A DNA stretch of 64,000 nucleotides from Ralstonia sp. UBA689 (lineage in GTDB: Bacteria > Pseudomonadota > Gammaproteobacteria > Burkholderiales > Burkholderiaceae), in contig NZ_DBMV01000031.1 of assembly GCF_002298975.1 (NCBI RefSeq), positions 62,001 to 126,000 on the forward strand. Reading direction: 5' to 3'. The translations under genes were made by a program, and so were the position numbers. Shown piece by piece: positions 58,018 through 64,000 of the stretch. The stretch's first letter is position 1. Each line of letters starts with the position of its first letter. Under the pieces are notes generated by a model. It searched no databases. It saw nothing but the letters and a program-made list of their open reading frames with translations, and was not told where the DNA came from.

Positions 58018-58794
58018 TCAGGCTCCGGCGGATAGCGCAGGGGGAACATCGGGATCGAGCTGTGCGCTGGTACGGCCAAAGCGACGCTCGCGGTTGCGAT
58101 ACCAGGCGAAGGCACGATCGAGTTCAGCCGCGTCGAAGTCGGGCCAATAGCGATCGGTGAAGTACAGCTCGGAATACGCGAGTTGCCACAGCAGGAAGTT
58201 GCTGATCCGCTGCTCGCCGCCGGTACGGATGAACAGGTCCGGCTCCGGCGCATAGGCCAGCGCCATATGTGGGGCCAGTGCCTCTTCGGTAATCGCCTCA
58301 GGGGCGATGCCCGGTTGCGCAGTCACCAGGGCGCGCATGGCCTGCAGAATGTCCCAGCGGCCGCCGTAATTGGCGGCAATGGTGACGGTCAGGCCGGTGT
58401 TGGCGGCGGTCTTGGCCTCGGCCTCACGAATGAGCAACTGGATGCGCGGGCTGAAGGCTGCCAAGTCGCCGACCACGCGCAGGCGGATGCCGTTCTCGTG
58501 CAGCTTGCCCACCTCGCGGCGCAGCGCCGTCATGAACAGCTTCATGAGGAAGGAGACTTCCTCGGCCGGGCGGCGCCAGTTCTCGGAGCTGAAGGCGAAC
58601 AGCGTCAGGTAGCCGACGCCGCGGCGCGCCGCCGCCTCGACCGTCGCACGCACGGCGTCAAGGCCGCGGCTATGCCCAGCCACGCGCGGCAGATGCCGCT
58701 CGGTGGCCCAGCGGCCGTTGCCGTCCATGATGATGGCGATGTGGCGCGGCGTATCGGCGGTGTCAGGCACCGCCAGAGTGGAACTGATATGCAT
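58018..58794 (-). CDS. uppS: undecaprenyl diphosphate synthase
   Basis: This 258-residue cis-prenyltransferase makes the C55 lipid carrier for peptidoglycan and O-antigen. Catalytic Asp24 is in IIMDGNGRWA, followed by RVAGHSRGLDAV; the C-terminal family motif RTGGEQRISNFLLWQ is intact. The start at 58794 (MHISSTLAV) is chosen; ten extra residues from 58824 are possible. It lies 52 bases after frr. Confidence 0.96.
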   Translation of the reverse strand: MHISSTLAVPDTADTPRHIAIIMDGNGRWATERHLPRVAGHSRGLDAVRATVEAAARRGVGYLTLFAFSSENWRRPAEEVSFLMKLFMTALRREVGKLHENGIRLRVVGDLAAFSPRIQLLIREAEAKTAANTGLTVTIAANYGGRWDILQAMRALVTAQPGIAPEAITEEALAPHMALAYAPEPDLFIRTGGEQRISNFLLWQLAYSELYFTDRYWPDFDAAELDRAFAWYRNRERRFGRTSAQLDPDVPPALSAGA

Positions 58795-58846
58795 GAATCG
58801 GGCTTCCCGCAGCCGGCACACCATGCACCGGCCGCAGGAGACGGCC

Positions 58847-59407
58847 TTAAACCGTCATGATTTCCTTGTCTTTCTCGGCGACCAGCTTGTCGATCTCGGC
58901 GACGAACTTGTCGGTCAACTTCTGGACCTCGTCACCGCCGCGACGCTCGTCGTCTTCCGAGATGGCCTTGTCCTTGACCATTTTTTTGAGCTGTTCGTTC
59001 GCATCGCGGCGCAGGTTGCGCACAGCGACCTTGGCATCTTCGCCTTCGCCCTTGACGACCTTGGTCAACTCCTTGCGGCGTTCTTCGGTCAGCGGAGGCG
59101 TCGGAACGCGGATGATGTCACCCATGGTGGCGGGGTTCAGACCCAGATCCGCTTCTCGGATGGCCTTCTCCACGACTTGCACCATCTTCTTTTCCCACGG
59201 TTGCACGCCGATCGTGCGTGCGTCCACCAAGGTCACATTGGCGACTTGGCTGATCGGCACCATCGAGCCGTAGTAGTCGACCTGCACGTGATCGAGCAGG
59301 CCGGTGTGGGCGCGCCCAGTGCGGATCTTGGCCAAATCCGTCTTGAGAGCCTCGATCGACTTCTGCATTTTCTGCTCGGTATTCTTCTTGACATCGGCGA
59401 CGCTCAT
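58847..59407 (-). CDS. frr: ribosome recycling factor
   Basis: This 186-residue RRF has the three-helix bundle with the family's KTDLAKIRTGRAHTGLLDHV and RRDANEQLKKMVKDK segments. It splits post-termination ribosomes with EF-G. The start at 59407 has GGAGGAAG before it; a longer in-frame reading from 59452 is not preferred. It lies 163 bases after pyrH, in a gap with no gene. Confidence 0.97.
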   Translation of the reverse strand: MSVADVKKNTEQKMQKSIEALKTDLAKIRTGRAHTGLLDHVQVDYYGSMVPISQVANVTLVDARTIGVQPWEKKMVQVVEKAIREADLGLNPATMGDIIRVPTPPLTEERRKELTKVVKGEGEDAKVAVRNLRRDANEQLKKMVKDKAISEDDERRGGDEVQKLTDKFVAEIDKLVAEKDKEIMTV

Positions 59408-59570
59408 ACTTCCTCCGAACGATAACGGCGGCCTTGCCGGATGTGCGCCCAAGACATTGCACCAAGCACCGGCAGGACCAAAAAGACAATAGGCGATTTT
59501 ACATGGAAGCCGCTCACCAACGCCATTTGCGTCGGCTCAGCGGTCTGCAAAGACAGTGTGCGCGCCGTCC

Positions 59571-60281
59571 TCAGACGTGCACCAGCGTGCCCTCGTCTTC
59601 CCCCAGGATCACGCGCTTGAGTGCGCCCGGCTTCTGGATCGAGAACACCTTGATCGGCAGCTTCTGGTCGCGGCACAGCGCGAAGGCGGTCGCATCCATC
59701 ACCTGCAGGTTGCGCGAGATGGCCTCGTCGAAGGTGATGGTGGTATAGCGGGTGGCGCTCGGGTCCTTCTTCGGATCGGCGGTATAGACACCGTCGACTT
59801 TGGTGGCCTTGAGCACGATCTCAGCGCCAATTTCCGAGCCGCGCAACGCGGCGGCCGTGTCAGTGGTGAAAAACGGGTTGCCGGTGCCGGCCGCGAAGAT
59901 GACGATCTTGCCCTCTTCCAGTTGGCGAATCGCGCGCGGGCGGATGTACGGCTCCACAACTTGGTCCAGACGCAGCGCCGACTGTACGCGGCCTTCGAGG
60001 TTGGCGTGGCGCATGGCATCTTGCAGGGCCAATGCGTTCATCATCGTGGCCAGCATGCCCATGTAGTCTGCGGTGGCGCGGTCCATGCCGGCCGCACCGC
60101 CCGCGACGCCGCGGAAGATGTTGCCACCGCCGATCACCACTGCAACCTGCACGCCCAGCCTCACGATTTCGGCAATGTCATTGACCATCCCTTCGATGGT
60201 GCTGCGATTGATGCCGAAGGCATCGTCGCCCATCAGGGCTTCGCCGGAAAGTTTGAGTAGAACGCGCTTATAGGCAGGCAT
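59571..60281 (-). CDS. pyrH: uridylate kinase
   Basis: This 236-residue amino-acid-kinase-fold enzyme phosphorylates UMP to UDP. Family segments are VLLKLSGEALMGD at the N-terminus, VVIGGGNIFRGV, and AAGTGNPFFTTDTAAALRG. The start at 60281 (MPAYKRVLL) is the conserved one. The 284 bases before it, up to tsf, hold no gene but contain the strong tsf terminator. Confidence 0.97.
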   Translation of the reverse strand: MPAYKRVLLKLSGEALMGDDAFGINRSTIEGMVNDIAEIVRLGVQVAVVIGGGNIFRGVAGGAAGMDRATADYMGMLATMMNALALQDAMRHANLEGRVQSALRLDQVVEPYIRPRAIRQLEEGKIVIFAAGTGNPFFTTDTAAALRGSEIGAEIVLKATKVDGVYTADPKKDPSATRYTTITFDEAISRNLQVMDATAFALCRDQKLPIKVFSIQKPGALKRVILGEDEGTLVHV

Positions 60282-60439
60282 GGATATCCTCGTGACGATT
60301 CCTGGTACGGGCAACAGGAAAGGGGGAAATGACGGCTGCGACAGGCGAAGCGGCGGCTTCGCTCATCCCGCAACCTTCTTGCGCGGAAGCCGTCCGGGCG
60401 TGACAGCCGGCCGACGCCCGCGCAAGCAGGCTGCACCTG

Positions 60440-60469
60440 CAAACAGGGCACCTTGCGGTGCCCTGTTTG
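60440..60469. terminator. strong hairpin terminator after tsf
   Basis: A perfect 13-bp stem (CAAACAGGGCACC with GGTGCCCTGTTTG, loop TTGC) lies about 97 bases beyond the tsf stop and 160 bases before pyrH. The T-rich stem foot on the minus strand can act as the U-tract. It probably ends the rpsB-tsf transcript, so pyrH would need its own promoter. Confidence 0.75.
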
Positions 60470-60565
60470 TTCAGCATTATACGATCGCGCCGATGGCGAA
60501 AAGTTGCTCTGCCGGCGTGCGCCGGAGAGCCGATTGCCGCGCCATCGGAAACAATCGATGCAGCA

Positions 60566-61444
60566 TTACGCCTGTTGCTTGGCGGCAGCCACCTGGGCTG
60601 CCACTTCAGCAGCGAAGTCGTCCTGCTTCTTCTCGATGCCCTCGCCCACGACGTACAGCGTGAAGCCCTTCACGGTCGTGTTGGCAGCCTTGAGCATCTG
60701 CTCGACGGTCTGCTTGTCGTTCTTCACGAACGACTGGTTCAGCAGCGAGACTTCCTTCAGGTACTTCTGCACGCTGCCTTCCACCATCTTGGCAACGATT
60801 TCGGCCGGCTTGCCCGATTCGGCAGCCTTCTGCTCGGCAATGCTGCGCTCCTTCGCGATCAGCTCGGCCGGCACTTCATCAGCCGACAGCGACACCGGCT
60901 TCATGGCCGCAGCGTGCATCGCCACGTCCTTGGCGGCCACTTCGTCACCCTCGAATGCCACCATCACGCCGATGCGGGTGCCGTGCAGGTACGAAGCCAG
61001 CTTGGTACCCTCGAAACGCTTGAAGCGGCGAATCGTCATGTTCTCGCCGATCTTGCCGATCAGTCGGGTGCGCACGGCTTCCACCGTTTCGTCGCCGATC
61101 GACAGGGCCGACAGGGCTGCCACGTCAGCCGGGTTTTGCGTAGCGACCAGCTTGGCGATGTCGTTGGCGAAGGCGAGGAAATCATCGTTCTTCGACACGA
61201 AATCGGTTTCGCAATTCACTTCGACCAGGGCGCCGGTGGCGCCGTCGATGAAGGAAGCGATCACGCCTTCAGCGGTAATGCGGGCAGCGGCCTTGCCAGC
61301 CTTGTTGCCCAGTTTCACGCGCAGGATCTCTTCGGCCTTTTCCAGGTTGCCTTCGGCTTCGGTCAGAGCCTTCTTGCATTCCATCATCGGCGCGTCGGTC
61401 TTCGCGCGCAGTTCTGCCACCATGCTTGCGGTAATTGCCGCCAT
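60566..61444 (-). CDS. tsf: elongation factor Ts
   Basis: This 292-residue nucleotide exchange factor for EF-Tu has the N-terminal UBA-like domain (TASMVAELRAKTDAPMMECK) and the TDFV motif (NCETDFVSKNDDF). The start at 61444 has AAGGAG 7 bases before it; an ATG at 61450 is too close to that site. It lies 264 bases after rpsB, with a terminator-like hairpin between. Confidence 0.97.
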   Translation of the reverse strand: MAAITASMVAELRAKTDAPMMECKKALTEAEGNLEKAEEILRVKLGNKAGKAAARITAEGVIASFIDGATGALVEVNCETDFVSKNDDFLAFANDIAKLVATQNPADVAALSALSIGDETVEAVRTRLIGKIGENMTIRRFKRFEGTKLASYLHGTRIGVMVAFEGDEVAAKDVAMHAAAMKPVSLSADEVPAELIAKERSIAEQKAAESGKPAEIVAKMVEGSVQKYLKEVSLLNQSFVKNDKQTVEQMLKAANTTVKGFTLYVVGEGIEKKQDDFAAEVAAQVAAAKQQA

Positions 61445-61579
61445 TCTCATGCTCCTTGTTTCAGATCGTCGTCCGGTCGCGCGCGGATCCGTCTTCGCTT
61501 CGCGCCGGCCTGTCGTCCGGTTTTCATCCGGCCGCCCCACGAAATACGACGCGCGCGGGACATCCGCATGACAAATTTC

Positions 61580-61608
61580 AAAAAAAAGGGGCGTTTGTTA
61601 CGCGCCCC
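61580..61608 (-). terminator. Rho-independent terminator/attenuator between rpsB and tsf
   Basis: GGGGCG pairs with CGCCCC (61588-61608). On the minus strand eight T residues follow (A-run 61580-61587). It lies about 100 bases after the rpsB stop. tsf expression would depend on partial readthrough or a separate promoter in the 130 bases that remain. Confidence 0.8.
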
Positions 61609-61708
61609 TGTCTGGCCTTTCGCTTCGGTGCAGTGCAGCAGCGATGCACCGATACGGCCTGACGCGTGTCCCGCGCGGCAATGCGGCGGGCACGCGTCTT
61701 CTTGTGTT

Positions 61709-62452
61709 TTAGCCTTCTTGGACTTCGACGAAGTCGTCGCCGCCGCGAGCTGCCTCGACCACTTCCTGGACCGCGTTGGCGCGGCCTTCCAGGATCGCGT
61801 CAGCCACGCCGCGCACATACAGTGCGACAGCCTTGCTCGAATCGTCATTGCCCGGAATGACGTAATCGATGCCTTCCGGCGAGTGGTTCGTATCAACCAC
61901 GCCGATCACCGGAATGCCCAGCTTGGCAGCTTCGGTCACGGCGATCTTGTGGTAACCGACGTCCACCACGAAGATGGCATCCGGAATGCCGCCCATGTCC
62001 TTGATGCCGCCGATGGACTTCTGCAGCTTGTCCATCTCGCGCTCGAACATCAGCGCTTCCTTCTTGCTCATGGTCTCCAGCGCGCCGGCTTCCTTGGCGG
62101 TTTCCATGTCCTTCAGGCGCTTGATCGAGGTCTTGACCGTCTTGAAGTTGGTCAGCATGCCGCCCAGCCAGCGGCTGTCGACGTACGGCATACCGGCGCG
62201 AGCGGCTTCCTCAGCCAGGATCTCACGCGATTGGCGCTTCGTGCCGACGAACAGGATGGTGCCCCGGTTGGCTGCCAGTTGGCGCACATACTTCAGTGCG
62301 TCCAGGTACATCGGCAGCGTCTTTTCCAGGTTGATGATGTGAATCTTGTTGCGATGGCCGAAGATGAAGGGGGCCATCTTGGGGTTCCAGAAGCGGGTCT
62401 GGTGGCCAAAGTGGACACCGGCTTCCAGCATTTCGCGCATGGTCACGGACAT
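61709..62452 (-). CDS. rpsB: 30S ribosomal protein S2
   Basis: This 247-residue S2 has the family N-terminus (TMREMLEAGVHFGHQTRFWN), KMAPFIFGHRNKIHIINLEK and the signature IPVIGVVDTNHSPEGIDYVI. The start at 62452 (MSVTMREML) is standard; an upstream in-frame ATG adds unrelated residues. A good promoter lies about 134 bases upstream, leaving a leader of about 125 bases. Confidence 0.97.
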   Translation of the reverse strand: MSVTMREMLEAGVHFGHQTRFWNPKMAPFIFGHRNKIHIINLEKTLPMYLDALKYVRQLAANRGTILFVGTKRQSREILAEEAARAGMPYVDSRWLGGMLTNFKTVKTSIKRLKDMETAKEAGALETMSKKEALMFEREMDKLQKSIGGIKDMGGIPDAIFVVDVGYHKIAVTEAAKLGIPVIGVVDTNHSPEGIDYVIPGNDDSSKAVALYVRGVADAILEGRANAVQEVVEAARGGDDFVEVQEG

Positions 62453-62585
62453 GAAATTCTCCAGTCGGGTTAGGTCTGAAGCCGCCTCAGACATCCCTCG
62501 CATGCGATACGAGGAACACCCGCGGTGAAGCGGCTCGCGATTTCAAGCGCCGCCAGCCACACGGCCGGCAACTGCTTAGCCAGCG

Positions 62586-62615
62586 ATTATAGCGGCAAAA
62601 ACCCAATCGACTCAA
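62586..62615 (-). promoter_or_regulatory. sigma-70 promoter of rpsB
   Basis: On the minus strand, TTGAGT (62610-62615) and a perfect TATAAT (62586-62591) are separated by 18 bases. Transcription should start near 62579. The rest of the 304-base rpsB-map gap holds a candidate map -10 (GATAAT, 62694-62699) and no gene. Confidence 0.78.
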
Positions 62616-62756
62616 GACCTTCCAAGCGCCGGGCGCGTCCGGCCCGATGCCAGCGCCGGACGCCCGACATCCCCGTCCGGGTCGCTTTGGTGCGATAATT
62701 CATTCTTTAGCAACGACGCGGCGCTTCGTGCGCTTGCGTGCAGAAAGAGTCACAGC

Positions 62757-63581
62757 ATGGCCGTCACCCTCCACACCGCCGAAGACATTGCGCACATGCG
62801 CGTGGCCTGCCGGCTTGCGTCTGAAGTCCTGGATTACATCACACCGTTCGTGAAGCCGGGCATGACCACGGGCAAACTGAACGAGCTGTGCCACGCCTAT
62901 ATGCGTGACGTGCAAGGCACCGTGCCCGCGCCGCTCAACTATGCGCCGCCGGGTTACCCGCCCTTCCCCGCATCGGTCTGCACGTCGGTCAACGACGTGA
63001 TTTGCCACGGCATTCCCGGCGACAAGGCGCTCAAGAACGGCGACATCGTCAACCTGGACATCACCGTCATCACCAAGGAAGGCTATTACGGCGATACCAG
63101 CCGCACCTTCATCGTCGGCGAGGGCTCGATTCTGGCCAAACGCCTGACGCAGGTGACGTTTGAGTGCATGTGGAAGGGCATCGCCGCGGTGCGTCCCGGC
63201 GCGCGCCTGGGCGACATTGGCCACGTGATCCAGCAGCACGCCGAGGCCTCCGGCTACAGCGTGGTGCGCGAATACTGCGGTCACGGCATCGGCAAGAAAT
63301 TCCACGAGGACCCGCAGATCCTGCATTACGGCCGCCCGGGCACCGGCATGGAGCTCAAGGCCGGCATGATCTTCACGATCGAACCGATGATCAACGCGGG
63401 CAAGCGCGATATCCGCACCATGCCCGACCAGTGGACCGTCAAGACGCGCGATCGCAGCCTGTCGGCCCAGTGGGAGCACACCCTCCTGGTGACGGAAACT
63501 GGCTACGAAGTCCTGACGGTGTCGGCGCTGACACCGCCGGCGCCTGAATTCGTGCGCGAAGGCGCGCCGGCCACGGCCTGA
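62757..63581 (+). CDS. map: methionine aminopeptidase, type I
   Basis: This 274-residue M24 enzyme removes the initiator Met. The substrate His is H84 (DVICHGIPGD). Metal ligands are D101, D113, H176 (YCGHGIG), E209 (IEPM) and E240 (QWEHT). It is divergent from rpsB, as in many proteobacteria. AGAAAGAG lies upstream of the start. A terminator-like hairpin separates it from glnD. Confidence 0.96.
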   Translation: MAVTLHTAEDIAHMRVACRLASEVLDYITPFVKPGMTTGKLNELCHAYMRDVQGTVPAPLNYAPPGYPPFPASVCTSVNDVICHGIPGDKALKNGDIVNLDITVITKEGYYGDTSRTFIVGEGSILAKRLTQVTFECMWKGIAAVRPGARLGDIGHVIQQHAEASGYSVVREYCGHGIGKKFHEDPQILHYGRPGTGMELKAGMIFTIEPMINAGKRDIRTMPDQWTVKTRDRSLSAQWEHTLLVTETGYEVLTVSALTPPAPEFVREGAPATA

Positions 63582-63642
63582 TCCTGGCGGGCGACGTGTC
63601 GCCCAAGGGCGCCGCAGCGGCAGCGTCCGGCCCAACGCTTGC

Positions 63643-63674
63643 AGCGACCGGACCGTTCCGGTCGCTGTTTCATT
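63643..63674 (+). terminator. terminator between map and glnD
   Basis: AGCGACCGGA-CCGT-TCCGGTCGCT is a perfect 10-bp stem (63643-63666) followed by GTTTCATT. It lies 62 bases after the map stop and 20 bases before glnD. The U-run is imperfect, so some transcription may continue into glnD. Confidence 0.68.
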
Positions 63675-63686
63675 CACGCTCCATTC

Positions 63687-64000
63687 ATGCACACCGCTGC
63701 CGCCGCCAACCCCGAAGTTTCTGCACGTGACACCCTGAAGGCCGAGCGCGCGCACCTGTTCGCGCAGTTCGACCAGCATGCCAACGTGCAACAACTGGTC
63801 ACCCGGCTGGCCCGCGCGGTGGATCGCGCGCTGGCGCAACTCTGGCAGGACGAGCAGATGCCCGCCGACTGCGCGTTGATCGCAGTCGGCGGTTACGGGC
63901 GCGGCGAGCTGTTCCCGCATTCCGACGTCGACATCCTGCTGCTGCTGCCGCACGCCGCCGATAAAACACTCGAAACCCGCCTGGAAGCCTTCATCGGCCG
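63687..64000 (+). CDS. glnD: GlnD, PII uridylyltransferase/uridylyl-removing enzyme, 5' part
   Basis: The first 104 codons are in the window and the gene runs off the right edge. The nucleotidyltransferase active site is visible: GGYGRGELFPHSDVDILLL, with GG and the DVD carboxylates that bind metal. GlnD modifies PII proteins in response to glutamine and so sets nitrogen regulation. The ATG at 63687 gives a normal N-terminus for the family. The rest of the enzyme (HD and ACT domains) must lie beyond the window. Confidence 0.9.
   Translation, partial: MHTAAAANPEVSARDTLKAERAHLFAQFDQHANVQQLVTRLARAVDRALAQLWQDEQMPADCALIAVGGYGRGELFPHSDVDILLLLPHAADKTLETRLEAFIG

Noticed and set aside
60458..62473. 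Long plus-strand frame across tsf and rpsB
   Set aside because: It is antisense to two essential genes and crosses the tsf terminator and the rpsB-tsf terminator; composition is not protein-like.

Overview
The window is one contiguous piece of a high-GC betaproteobacterial chromosome. The housekeeping gene order (rpsB-tsf-pyrH-frr-uppS-cdsA-dxr-rseP-bamA-skp-lpxD-fabZ-lpxA-lpxB-rnhB, with map/glnD divergent from rpsB) and the near-complete coding density point to Burkholderiaceae, most like Ralstonia or Cupriavidus. The genus is my inference from family knowledge, not from a search. I see no tRNA, rRNA, CRISPR array, transposase, integrase or phage gene.

Left third (about 1-30.5 kb): a compact block for life without oxygen, on nitrate and with nitric oxide (NO). 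It opens with a partial NuoF-like diaphorase gene, divergent from an operon for an AMP-forming acyl-CoA synthetase, pyruvate dehydrogenase-type E1 alpha, E1 beta and E2, and a stand-alone acyl carrier protein (no E3 in view). Next comes the NO-response pair ytfE/norR, with three GGT-N7-ACC NorR sites and a sigma-54 promoter between them. The class III ribonucleotide reductase follows. Its glycyl-radical tail is encoded as a separate 58-residue protein, and its upstream region has an FNR box and two NrdR-like boxes 32 bp apart. Then come nrdG, a Dnr-type Crp/Fnr regulator, and an opposite-strand run with ubiT, ubiV and ubiU (oxygen-independent ubiquinone synthesis), a DGC-domain protein and a polytopic NnrS/heme-copper-like membrane protein. 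narK1, narK2, narGHJI, mobB and narX-narL complete a nitrate respiration unit: uptake, reductase, cofactor synthesis and two-component control.

Middle (30.6-46.4 kb): purine synthesis (guaA, guaB), a DMT exporter, a DUF4124 periplasmic protein, ratA/rnfH divergent from smpB, nfeD-qmcA, and ppsA divergent from its regulator ppsR. A three-gene operon follows, with a PF10118 hydrolase, an EphD-like alpha/beta-hydrolase-SDR fusion and an M24-family protein.

Right (46.5-64 kb): an rRNA/tRNA methyltransferase, rnhB, the lipid A and outer-membrane assembly genes, isoprenoid/phospholipid/undecaprenyl genes, and frr-pyrH-tsf-rpsB, all on the minus strand. map and the start of glnD run the other way. 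This part is ordinary core genome.

The anaerobic genes fit together as follows. The dehydrogenase module could supply acetyl units and NADH, UbiUVT could keep the quinone pool filled without O2, and NarK1/NarK2 with NarGHI could respire nitrate. YtfE/NorR could deal with the NO that results, and NrdD/NrdG could provide dNTPs. FNR-type boxes at four promoters tie them together. These links are inference from gene content and sites, not measured.
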